DNA from: Cricetomys ansorgei
Taxonomy: Eukaryota; Chordata; Mammalia; Rodentia; Nesomyidae
Assembly (NCBI GenBank): GCA_026225945.1
Contig: JAMJFZ010004075.1
Coordinates: 186,001 to 250,000, forward strand
Direction of reading: 5' to 3'
DNA: 64,000 nt
The notes beneath the pieces are model-generated. The model did not search any database, was not told the DNA's origin, and worked only from the letters and a program-made list of their open reading frames with translations. Made by a program: the position numbers and the translations under genes. Positions 35,633 through 46,380 of the stretch are shown piece after piece; the first letter of the stretch is position 1; each line of letters starts with the position of its first letter.

Positions 35633-37035
35633 TTCTAAGATTTGTTTGGAATTTCTAATACAGTACCTACAAGCCTGTAACTACAAGCCCAGTAACTATA
35701 ATAACTGTTTGAATTAAATTAATTAAAATTAAATAAAATTTAAAATGTAGTTCCTTGGAACTCTCAGCTACATTTTAAGTCCTCAGTCAAAGCGTGTAGC
35801 TAGTGTCTGCTGTCACCGCTGTCGGATGGCACAGATACAGACCATTTTAACCCTTTCCGGAACTTCCCTTGTATGTGACAAGGTTAGAGAACCTGATGAG
35901 CCATCTTTTCCTCTGATATTACCTTGGTGCTTGTATGACGTGTGGCAGAGCCTGGTCTTGGTAGGGGTGAACTAGCTGATCAAGGGAACCAGACCAAGTT
36001 CACTCTTGTCAACTTCACGCACCCATAGCTTTGACCCTCACCAATCCGTCCAGTTTTGTCTGAGGAGCTTGTTACCTAATTGTTCATTTTAGATTCATTT
36101 GCCAGGGCAGTACTTTGCATGGTCTTAAACAAGGCTGTGTGGTGGGAGCCAAGTATGATGGGTGAGTACCGCCTGGGGCTGCCTTCTCCTCTTACAAAGC
36201 TTGCCGCCTGTGCCTATCCCGCCAGTCCTCTCCCACCACTGCCACTTGTTTAGGCCCTGCGCTTTCTAAAATGTGGTCTTACCCATCAAAACTCTCATGT
36301 GCCTGTTATTTAAAATTAGCTCGTCTGGAGGGATAATCTTTATGAATATAAAAGCAATAATGGGGTCCGGAATGCCATGGGATGATGGTGACGGTGATGA
36401 GTAGCAGTGTTGTATTAACAGTAAGAACACCACCTTCTGTTTACTGAGCGTGAGCATCCCAGGCATCTTGAGCTCCCTCGCTCCCCCCTAAGCCAGCAGT
36501 TCCTGAAGGGATTGCGTGAATAAATTTGACTCAAATTTTGTCCTTTTAGCCACCATCCTGTACTACTGTCCCGTGGCACACTGAAAATGGGACTTGTGAA
36601 GGGGAGGTCGCAAACCTGCGAGATGTTGGAAGGTGGAATGAAAAAAGCCGAAAAAAACTTGTTGCTGTGATTAATTTCAAACAAATTCAGCTGTGTTTGT
36701 AGAGGACTCAGCATCACAGAAGGCGGAGGCCTTCACAGCGGAACTCTTCCTGCTAAAATCATATAGAAATTGTAGCTAAAACAGCAAACTTTGAGATCTT
36801 CGAGAATGGCAGCACCAGGTTCCCGAATAAAAGAGCAATGGCTAGGTTGGCTTAGAAGGCAGGAGCAGAGGCTAGCCTGTCTTACAGGTACTTAAACCCA
36901 GACTTCGGCCCTAGGCTTGGCTTTCTAATTTGTGTAGCATCCATTTTCTGGAAATACAGAGGGAAGAAAGATTATTATCTGCCTGGAGTCATCTACAATG
37001 ATAAGAAGTTACTTGTAAGATGTGAAACCCTCAAC
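35633..37035. other. Intronic sequence, no gene recognised
   Basis: Unique-looking DNA. The 100-codon minus frame at 36415-36717 is unsupported. Confidence 0.5.
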
Positions 37036-37338
37036 ATATAAGGAGTGCCTGAGATGGTTAATATTGACTCTCAACCTAGCAGGATGTGCTGTCACCTAGG
37101 AGACAAGCATGGGAGGGATTATCCTGATGAGTTTACTGAGATGGAAAGGCCTCAGAGTGGGTGGCGCCACTCCCTAGGCTTGGGTCTTGGATTGCATAAA
37201 AAGGAGAGAGTTAGCTGAACACCAGCATTCATTGCTCCCTTTGCCCTGGCTGTATGTGAAGTGATCAAATGGGTTGTACTTTGACCTATGGACCAAAAGT
37301 AGCCTTTTCTCCATTGAGTTGCTCTTTCAGGATATTTT
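37036..37338. repeat. URR1-like rodent repeat, 5' segment (interrupted)
   Basis: GAGATGGTTAATATTGACTCTC, TCACCTAGGAGACAAGC, GGGTGGCGCCACTCCC and CACCAGCATTCATTGCTCCC, up to GAGTTGCTCTTTCAGG. The family is recognised; the name is tentative. The element continues at 37553 after a B2 insertion. Confidence 0.7.
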
Positions 37339-37552
37339 TCTTCTTTTATTTTATGTGTATGGGTGTTTCGCCTGCCATGTGTGTCTGTGCACCACATGTA
37401 TGCAGTTCTCTTCTAGGCCAGAAGAAGATGTCAGATGCCCTGGGACTGGAGTTACAAAAGATTATAGCTGCCGTGAGGGTGCTCGAAATCGAGCCTGGTT
37501 CTTCTGGAAGAGCAGTCAGTGTTCTTAACTGCTAAGTCATCTCTCCAGCCCC
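37339..37552 (-). repeat. B2 SINE inserted into the URR1-like element
   Basis: The + strand reads TTATTTTATGTGTATGGGTG, CTGTGCACCACATGTATGCAG, GTCAGATGCCCTGGGACTGG, TTCTTGGAA-type text, and GCTAAGTCATCTCTCCAGCC: a full reverse B2. Imperfect flanking repeats (TCTTTCAGGATATTTT at 37323 and TTCTTAGGGTATTTT at 37553) look like the target-site duplication. Confidence 0.93.
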
Positions 37553-37610
37553 TTCTTAGGGTATTTTATCTCAGTAACAGAAAAAGTACCTACTAAGACA
37601 GTGGCTTTCC
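37553..37610. repeat. URR1-like rodent repeat, 3' segment
   Basis: GGGTATTTTATCTCAGTAACAG and AAAAAGTACCTACTAAGACAG complete the element begun at 37036, showing the B2 arrived later. Confidence 0.65.
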
Positions 37611-37679
37611 ACCAGTTGCATGCTCTAAAACACCATGCTAAGAAATTAACACATAGTGTGAATTTAGAAGGAGGTAATA

Positions 37680-38150
37680 GGAAGAATGGGAAGCTTAAGC
37701 TTAAGGAGATAGTGGAGGAGAATTTTCTGAAGTAAGGAAGATGTAAACATCTTTCTTACTTAAACAAGATAAAATAAATCAGCAGTGCTACAGCTAATAA
37801 TGGCCTTGTAGAATATTACAACAGAAAATACCAAAGGCAACTAGAGAAAAGGCATATTACCTGTAAATTTAGCCGGGCAGTGGTCTTCTCATCTGAAGAC
37901 AAAGGAAAAATATCTGCAAGGTGTTGAAGGAAAATAACCATTATATTGGGATTCTGTGCCTGACATATGGCAAATGTGAGAGCAAAATAAAGATGTTTTT
38001 AAAACTATCGTTTAAAGATTGTAATACACAGGCCATTTTGAAGCAAGATTTTAGAGAATATGCTTTAGCTTCAGTAAAAAGATAAACCCAGAGGAAAGGT
38101 GGGACTGCAAGGCCTTCCACAGCCTGGCACACTTGTAAGGAGCAAAGCAA
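37680..38150 (+). repeat. L1M/HAL1 ORF1-region remnant
   Basis: Landmarks are GAGAAAAGGCATATTACCTG, GGTCTTCTCATCTGAAGAC, CCATTATATTGGGATTCTGTG, GAGCAAAATAAAGATGTTTTT and GGGACTGCAAGGCC, in the order of the L1/HAL1 ORF1 3' half. Frames are broken. Confidence 0.55.
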
Positions 38151-38844
38151 TTGGATGAGAACTCTGAGTTTTGAATGTAGATGTAATTGATGAAATACAC
38201 ACTGACAATGCTTTAAAGTGGCATTGTTAAGCAGTGCATAGCCAAGCTACAGTGCAGTGCAGTGTCTGAATTGGAAGGGAGAAAATGAAGTAGTGACTGC
38301 CCTCAAATTAACTTAAATGATTATGGACTTAATTAAAGATGATTGTTAAAGATATGAAGGTTAAAAGTGGATATGAAATTAGAACTCTCAAAGCAAGGAG
38401 ATTGGGAAAGTATTAAACATCATGTAACTAGTCCAATACAAAATTTAAAACTACGGAAATACAACATTCACAATAACCATAAACAGGTGAAAATTCCCAC
38501 TTGAAAATAACTTTCATTCCATCATTTCAAAATTGCAGCAATATGTTGCATCTGAAAGTCAAACCAAAGTCTAATGCCACGAAGACAGAGATAAAGCAAG
38601 ATAAAGCAATTCCAGGCAAGTGCTATCTAAAAGTAATTAAGCTTTGCTTGGTTAACCAGAAAAGAGTAAAAATCCATAATTAGGACTAAAAGATACCTGC
38701 TTAAAAACAGGATAGTCGCCATATAAGCAGAGCTGAAGCAACCATTTAAAACTGAAAACTACTTTTTATGTGGCAGAGTGCCTAGTACATATTTCCAATA
38801 TTTAAATTGAAAATACATTATAAAATTATTTGAAACTCATCTGT

Positions 38845-39550
38845 TGAAAAGATGAAAAATAAAAAGTGTTGGAAAAGACATAGATAAATGGGAAATTTTA
38901 TAAGTGCATGATGGGAGTTTAGTTAGCAACTATTGTGGGCATTATTTTGGCGATTCCTAAAAGCTTTAAGAGTACAAACTAGCTTTCAGCCGTCCTGTGT
39001 GTGGTTGTACAATCACAGGTAATAGAATCAATGTGTTGCAGGAATGTCTGCCCCCTTGTGTGTAATGGAGCATTATTCACGATAGCCAAGATGTGGAAAT
39101 AACTTAGACTGACCAACAGATACAGACCACGTGATACGCATGCACATTGGAATGCTATACAGTCATAAAGGGGAGGTCCTGCCATTTGTAAGGTGAGCAA
39201 ATACGGAGGAAAGCATACTAAATGCAGTAAGGCAGGCTCAAACACAAGCAGGACATGATCTCAGATATGTATATGTAGATTCTGTGATTGCCGAGGATGA
39301 AGGTGGGTTTGGGTGTGAAGGGAAGAGAGGGTTGTTGGTCAAATGGCCCAAAGTTTCAAATAAAGGTATAGGTTTTGTAGTCTATTGTACAGCAAGGTGG
39401 GTAAACATGGATAATAAGAGTATGACACATTTCAGAGCAACTGTATTTCCAGCGTTTGCCATAAACATACGTAAGCAATTGTTGGCTCACTCGATTGAAT
39501 CATGGACCATCGTATGTGTACATCAAAGACACCGCCGCACTGTACTGCAC
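38845..39550 (+). repeat. L1M ORF2 3' end and 3' UTR remnant
   Basis: AAGTGTTGGAAAAGACATAG, TTGGCGATTCCTAAAAGC, CATTATTCACGATAGCCAAGATG, GGAATGCTATACAGTCATAAAG, GACATGATCTCAGATATG and TTGGTCAAATGGCCCAAAGTTTC follow the ancient L1 3' end closely in order. It may belong with 37680-38150, with most of ORF2 lost. Confidence 0.8.
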
Positions 39551-39730
39551 CAGTGAGTACAGCGTGGCTCATCAATCCGGTGTAGTATTAACTGGACGAA
39601 TAAATATTCATTGAGTGCATGTGTGAATGCAGGATATATCAGGAGATTACACCACAGAATCAGAGCCCGAATTCCTCGTTTCCCCTGCAGGCATGTTAAT
39701 TGCTTAGGGAAATATCAGTTTGGCCATTCA

Positions 39731-39732
<2 letters not shown>

Positions 39733-39770
<38 letters not shown>
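39733..39770 (+). repeat. Poly(A) tract, 38 nt
   Basis: Uninterrupted A38 after TTCAAT. No young retroposon body or target-site duplication is seen beside it. The nearest upstream repeat sequence is the L1M end. Confidence 0.9.
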
Positions 39771-39775
<5 letters not shown>

Positions 39776-42700
39776 AGCAGTTCAAATTTTCTGATTTATA
39801 GTTTTTACTCTAACAATTTCAAAGACATTACATACATTCTTCCAAGTACTCATTCTGATATTTAAACATCCTGGAATACAAATACATCTTTTGTTTACTA
39901 AACTGAGCTGAACTCCTCTATTTCTGAATGCTCCTCAGACTAATGAAAATTTTAAAGGTTAATATTATTGACTGTGTTTTTACCTTGAATGGCCCAAGTC
40001 CATGTCAAGCACTGTCACAGAACTTTATTGCTTATTGCTTTGTTGGAGATTTATTATTTTTTTAGAGTTTTGAGGAACTGTAACATGTAAAGCACAATTT
40101 CTGGGCTTATAAGATATTCAAACCATTAAATCAGTATATGCCTTTATTTATGCAGTGAACAGTAAACAAAAGCACCACCTTACAGCAGGAAGGCTGGGTG
40201 TTGGTTGCTGACACTAAATCCTAAGCTGGAGTCGAGTGTCAGTGAAGACGCCTGCCCTCTTGGTGTGTATGGGTGGGATTATGAATAATACATGCATTCA
40301 TTAGCTGGGCTGACATAGTTCAGAGAGCAACATTCCAAGTTTTGTAGGAAGGACAAGCAATGAAAGAGCTTCTACATGGAAGCGTGCACTGGAACTGCGA
40401 GGCAGCTAAGATGGTGGGTCCCTCACTCAGACCCTGGTTTTAACGGAAGCAAATACGTTGAGAGTGCTTCTAAAGCCAAGTCTGCAGGCCTTTCTTCTCA
40501 GTCCGCCTGCGGGCATTAGCGCTAGGATGGGAGATACCACCCTTATTTGCTAAATGCAAAGATGGTTACAAAAGAGCTTTTCTCACTTTGAGGATAAGAG
40601 CCGGAGCATACTTTAATTTTGGCTACTGCCTGGCTCATCTCGGCACCGTAATAGTTATTTGGCTCAAAACCAAAAAGTAGCAAGTCAGTACTTACATGTC
40701 TATGGATCAAAATTAGATGAAAAATTGCCGTTTCTCATCTCCAAAGCTATTTGCTGCACATTTTATAACCCTCAAGATGCCTTTTGTAATATGTGATAAC
40801 AGAGCCAACTGCAGCATCTGCCCGGAAAGAGATTACTTTAATTATGGACTCAATGTCCTATTTTCTGCAAGTGATCCCTGGAGACGGGCTTCCCGCCGAA
40901 GGAGAGGTGCGAGGATGCACATTAAGCCTCGCGTCAGCTACGAAGACGTGGATAACGTGCGACAAGGGCACCCATAAACTGCCTTCATTTTCCTAGTCTG
41001 CACGGTGACGGAGGAGTCCAGAGTGATAGGTTTTTAATTATTCTAGCATCTGCTGGTATGGCTTCTCGCGGTAAGGGCAGGACGAGCTTATCAGAGAGCA
41101 AAACCTCAGATGAGTCTGTTCGAGAAACAGACTATATTGAACAGTGTTGGCACCGTTCAAACGATTCTTTTATGATTTTTCCTTAACAAAGAAACAAAAC
41201 AATTTCTAGTAATTCTTAAATTAGAATATTGAATAAAACATACTTTCTTTTCTTGTTTTCTTTCCAAGCTAAAAAAAACCATATACTTGTTTTATTAATT
41301 GGCTTGAGTATTGTTAGGAAGGGAAGTTACGTGGCTTGCCTGTCAGTCTAGTTCTGGGTCACATTGAATGGCTCATGGTTAAGATTCCTTTGCCATCAGA
41401 GTAATGAATTTTATTTAGAATCAACGTGGGTAGCTTTTGTGTCCATGACAGTTCTTCATAACATTACACTGACTTAACGTCATGAATGGCTTCTTCAAGG
41501 AAACTGTTACCTTGTTTCTGTTCATCACAGGAGACGTAGGCTCCTGTGTGTGGAGTCTCACAGGGAGTCTTTCCAAAACATAACCTGCACAAAATCCATG
41601 TTGCAGGGATCCCCTCTGACTTCTCAAAAAGCATAACTGAAAAAAAAAACATTATATGATATTTTTTAAAGGTTGAAAATTAGAGAAGATTATCTATGGA
41701 AGTTAAGTTTAAACTTCAAAAAAAAAAAGCATTTGAGGGATTTGGTAATGGAATGATATTGTGTGGGGAAAGGAAAGAACCACCCCCCCAAATGTACCCA
41801 ATATCACATTGGGTAAAAATATCTAGTCTTTTATGATGTTTAATGGTGACATTATTTTCTGGTTTAGAGATGCAATACTATTCTATGCTTTGATAAGGGA
41901 ATTGAAATCAATATAAGGGAATTTTAAATGTAGTACATAAATCTAAAGGATTGAAATAAGTATTTTGTACATTCTTACCTATAATAAATGCCCCATACGC
42001 TGTGGGAAAAAAATTTTAAATGTTGAAATATAACGAAATTTTCATACTGCATAGATCTTGTAGATGCACAATTGAGTCTGTATTACCTACATATCTGTGG
42101 AGCTTCTGAGAAGGAACGGTGTCCACATCTGTTTCTATCTAAGCATCTGTGTGTTAGGGAGAAAAGCAGCTCGCATCCATTGGAAACAACCACACAAAGT
42201 CATCAGCCAAAGGAAAACAATCCACAACTCCTTCCTTTACTGCTGGCTTTGAAGACGCATATCTCTTACTGCCTCAGACCCCAGATTCGCTGCACAGTTA
42301 CGTGCCCCATGCTAAGGGGAAGTCTGCACAGCGCCATCACTCCTCAAGGATCAAAAGAAACAGGTTTTCTCTGAATATTTGTTCCGTAATTTCAATTCCA
42401 TATTTCATGTGATAGCTTCCAATTAAACTTTTAAGTTTTTAGTCAAGAGTTATATTTGAAATATAAATTTACTTTTCTTTTGCTGTTTTTAGACATTGTG
42501 TCTGAGTGGTTTTTTTAAACTATTAAGTTATTACTTTTTGACTTTCCTCTTTGAGTTGAATACAAAATGCCTTGAGTTTTTAATTTAAAAAAATAGAAAT
42601 AAGCAAATAGTTTTCAAAGAAAACAGATTTTGTTTTGCACATTTAATTTTGTTAGTAAGTACTATTTTCTGAACGCTTTTTGAGATATTTTTCCAGGATC

Positions 42701-43452
42701 ATGAAGGTATTCCTGTGCATTTTAAGAGATTATTTAGATAATACTTTCATGTATACAGACCACAGATATTTCTACTGACACACATTTAAGGTGCATGTCT
42801 CTGCTGTCTCAGGAACCAGAACAGCGTCACAGAGTGCATTTCTCTAGATAGACAGATGTGCTAAATTGCTTTAGCAATTTTATTTTATTATCCAGTCTAG
42901 ATTTTTTAAGAGAAAAAAAAAGTTTATATTATGAATGTTCTCCCAATAATCATCCATCTATGTAATCATCCAGATAGCATCCTATTCATATCTCCAGTGT
43001 ACCATACTTAGTTCATCTCTCCTATGTGGACATTGTGCACACTTCTGATGGTTCACTGTTATGTAATTTTATGACGGACCTTGTGGCTAGTACTTTCTGC
43101 GTACTTCTAAATGTGAAAACGTATTATTCTCACATTAAAGTTAATTATGAATTCATTCTGATAAAACAGAAATCTAAGATTTGCTTTTATAAACCTGTAT
43201 TTTCATTGTTTGCTGAGGTATAACAAAGAATAATAGACTAATAATTATCTCTAAGATAAATATCAGTGTCCTAATTTTGTTGAAACAATCTAGTCATCAC
43301 TTTAATAACGTTTTATTCATTTTGTAGTATTTTCTGTTCTGTTATTGAATTTCAGTAAGCACTTTAAAATATTTGCTTTCAACTCAAGGCAAACATTCTG
43401 TTTCTAAGCCTCTCAGCTAGCAAGTGAGTGGAATGAGCTGCTTATTCTGCTG
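39771..43452. other. Intronic sequence with CpG cluster, no gene supported
   Basis: Unique AT-rich DNA apart from the CpG-dense patch at 40884-41122, reported separately. The + frames at 40717-40996 pass over it but have no splice sites or recognisable domain. Confidence 0.5.
40884..41122. promoter_or_regulatory. Local CpG-rich patch, possible intronic regulatory element
   Basis: Sixteen CpG dinucleotides fall in about 240 bp (for example CCCGCCGAAG, CCTCGCGTCAGC and TCTCGCGGTAAG), in an intron otherwise nearly free of CpG. GC content is only moderate. Function is inferred from CpG retention alone. Confidence 0.35.
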
Positions 43453-43812
43453 CATATACACACATACACACACTACATGTATATACACATATATAAACAT
43501 ATATATACACATATATACATATGTATACATACATGCATACATACATACACACATATACACATACATATACACACATGCACACACATATATACATGCACAT
43601 TACATATATACATACATATATATACACACATATATACATACTAAAATTATACATACACATACCAACATATGTATAAACTACATATACATATATATACACA
43701 GATGTACACACATATATACATATGTAACACACATATACATACATATACACTCATATATACATATTTAACACACATATATATACATATACACACATATATA
43801 CATACATATGTA
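43453..43812. repeat. ACATAT/ACAC compound microsatellite, 360 bp
   Basis: Alternating TACATACA, CACATATATACA and ATATAC units with little interruption. Open frames on both strands over it are artefacts. Confidence 0.95.
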
Positions 43813-45228
43813 CATGCTTAAATATATTCATTTATTAGTAAATTGGATTTGACTTTATTATATTATACAAATATTGACTTTCTAAATAGCTCATTTCTGA
43901 TTGGAAGTATTTGTTAGGACCTTTAAAATTATCACTAATTTTTTATTATTCTTTTATGACAGCATTGTTTTCATCTCTCCTTCCACGTACTATTCTGTCT
44001 TCTCTGTTAAAGTAAATTCTTAATATCAGTATCTTTGAGCTTTTTCCAAAAGAAATCATATAGCTATATTCCGGAACATTACAGTTACTATACAAACACA
44101 AAGCACCAATGCGACCATAGTTAATACCAACCATTTTTCTATGTAAAAGAATATTTATACTAAAACTTTTGTCATCTGTGTAGTAGTTGTTCCCATCTTC
44201 ATCTCTGGTGTTGTTGAATTCAAAGCAATATATCAACAAGAAGGGAAGGTGGCTGCCTGTGTGTTTACATTCTTGGTTATCTGGTTGCCATTGATTGCAA
44301 ATTGCTGGTCCATAAATCTCCCAGAAGCATGAATCCACAGTGAAGTATTCACGTTCATTAGTACCTCTAGACTTTCTTGGGAATAAAATGCTAACTTGCT
44401 GTGAATACGCGTAGGATCAACTATGAACATGAGAGAGCAGTGTCAGTATTAGACTAGCGTAAGCACGTGTGAGCAGGGAAAATAATTTGAGCTGTGTCAG
44501 ACAGTGATGCTCTCAGAAGTCTCAGAAGTGCTGAAGGGTTGAGTCTCCAAGTAGTCACTGCTGTTGTGGTTCACCCAATGCTCCATTCTCAGCAGCTCTT
44601 CAAAGGCCACTGACAGAGACTGCTGGCTTCACAGGCAGCTGCCATGTAATTAGGGATAATATTAGATAAAACAAGTTCAGTGTAAGGTCTGTATCCTGCC
44701 ATTGCTAAAAAAACTTTGAAAGTATGTGTGAGTGCCTGTGTGCATGTGTGTGTGTGTGCATATATGTGGTGTGTGGGAGTGTGTGTGTGTGTCCAAAGAA
44801 AGATAGTTACTAATATCTGCTGTAAATCATGTTGTTTTCTTTAGAGACATAGCTTTCTGCATATTGAACTTTTCACATTTTTACGCAAATTAAATGATGA
44901 TTTGCATTACTTGATTCTTTTTAAATATAAGAAACCTTAAAGCTATACCACCTTTCTGCTGAGTCTCCATAGAACAAATGAAATTTCTGGAATACACTAC
45001 AGTACGTTTTTCCTAGTTTCAAAAACTTACCATATAACAGCTTAACTTAATACTTACCAAACTAAAAGTATAAGTGCTTTTCATGAAAGAGTTAGCCAGA
45101 GGGTTTAAGTATCAGCTACCTTGGAAGTTTGTTTTTGTTTTCTGTGCCCGTTTATACAAACCTCTCTAGTATATCAGTGTTTGAGGGAAGACTTGGCCTT
45201 GGACAATTAGTGTATGTAAGAAATTGCT
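43813..45228. other. Intronic sequence, no gene supported
   Basis: Two overlapping minus frames (43946-44338 and 44233-44430) are examined and rejected below. A TG-rich tract lies at 44723-44793. Confidence 0.5.
44723..44793. repeat. TG-rich microsatellite
   Basis: Imperfect GTGTGTGAGTG units ending in (GT)7. Confidence 0.9.
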
Positions 45229-45330
45229 GAGCCTGATAGCTCACACCTAAATCCCAGAAGCAAGAGGACCACTGCAGTTCAAGGCCAGCCAAAGATGTAT
45301 ATACCAAGGCCTGTCTCAAACAACAAAAGC
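45229..45330 (+). repeat. B1-family SINE, diverged
   Basis: GCTGAGCCTGATAGCTCACACC, AAATCCCAGAAGCAAGAGG, GTTCAAGGCCAGCC, then AAGGCCTGTCTCAAACAAC. Confidence 0.8.
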
Positions 45331-46104
45331 AAAAAACCAAAACAAATACATAAATGCTTCTCATGGAGATTTTCAAGTTAACATACTTGTGGTGTGTGCC
45401 ATTCTGAAGTCTCTGAGTATAAAGATTTGACTTACAGAGTGTCTTTTTAGCACTTTGGTGCACCATGCCAGTTCACAAGAATGACTTTCCACAACCCATT
45501 TTGCTCATATACACGTTTTATTTTTCAATATAAAATTGTCACAATATCCAGTAGTAGCACTTAATGAAGTAGTGTCTGCGAATCACTAGCCAATTAAAGC
45601 TCACACTGACATAGCTGTAGGACGCAGGCACTGATAAACATTGACATTTTTCATAGGTAACTTACTCTTTGCTTGCTGAATCAGGCTACACTTAGGACTC
45701 TCCTTTAAATCTGAGGAAAATCACATCCTAAAGCCATTTACCAACCACTGCCTGCCTTAGAAAACACAACATACAGGTAGTTTAATTTTATTTTTCTAGA
45801 AAGAGTAAAACTAATGTGCGTCATTACATGTAAATTTTTGCGGGGCCAAGTATTAGCTGACATACTGAGAGCTAAGAATTTCTCAAATATATGAAAATGG
45901 GGAAAGTTCATAGCCAAGCTGACTCGAGAGAGGGTTTTGTAATCCTTATACTGTCTCCATTTCTGTGGATTCAGTTGCTTTCATGAGCACAAGCTTGTAT
46001 TATATAATATCATCCCTGAAGTTAACAACTGAAGTCAACAGTGGAAACGTTCAGTAGAACATTCCACCACCTCTGAGTCACCATAGAGATCAGCTATATT
46101 TCCT
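45331..46104. other. Intronic sequence, no feature recognised
   Basis: AT-rich unique DNA. Confidence 0.5.
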
Positions 46105-46380
46105 CGTGTATTTTTCCTCATTGACTTTACAAATCGAAGATGTATGACTTGCATAATACCACACAGTTTAGGAACATTGTGAAGTCAGTGTATTGACGAG
46201 AGCAAAGTTGGCCCATCCTGTTGTTGGGCTTCCGTGGTATCTAGAAAGGCTTAACCTTGTGAAAATGAGGAAACTGGGTTCTAGAGAGGTGAGATCAGCA
46301 TCAGCAGCAACCTGGCAGCCTTCTGCAGCGCAGCCCAGGCCTCTCTTTTCCTGCTTCCTCCCTGCTGTAGACTCAGGTGC
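46105..46380 (+). repeat. MIR-type remnants
   Basis: TTGACTTTACAAATCGAAGATG with ACTTGCATAATACCACACAG, and again AAAATGAGGAAACTGGGTTC with AGAGAGGTGAGATCAGC, resemble the MIR 3' half twice. They may be two neighbouring fossils. Confidence 0.45.

Noticed and set aside
40717..40996. Coding exon in the CpG patch (86-codon frame ending in an Arg-rich stretch)
   Set aside because: No acceptor/donor pair fits, no family is recognised, and the Arg-rich part is explained by CpG content.
43424..43768. His/Tyr/Ile-rich frames of 102-114 codons
   Set aside because: They are translations of the ACATAT microsatellite.
43946..44430. Two overlapping minus-strand frames (about 130 and 65 codons), one with a WQPDN string recalling C-type lectin loops
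   Set aside because: The frames are offset, the longer one starts at GTG, and the rest of the lectin fold (spaced cysteines, WIG-type motif in frame) is not convincing. AT-rich chance frame is the simpler reading; a BLASTX search would settle it.
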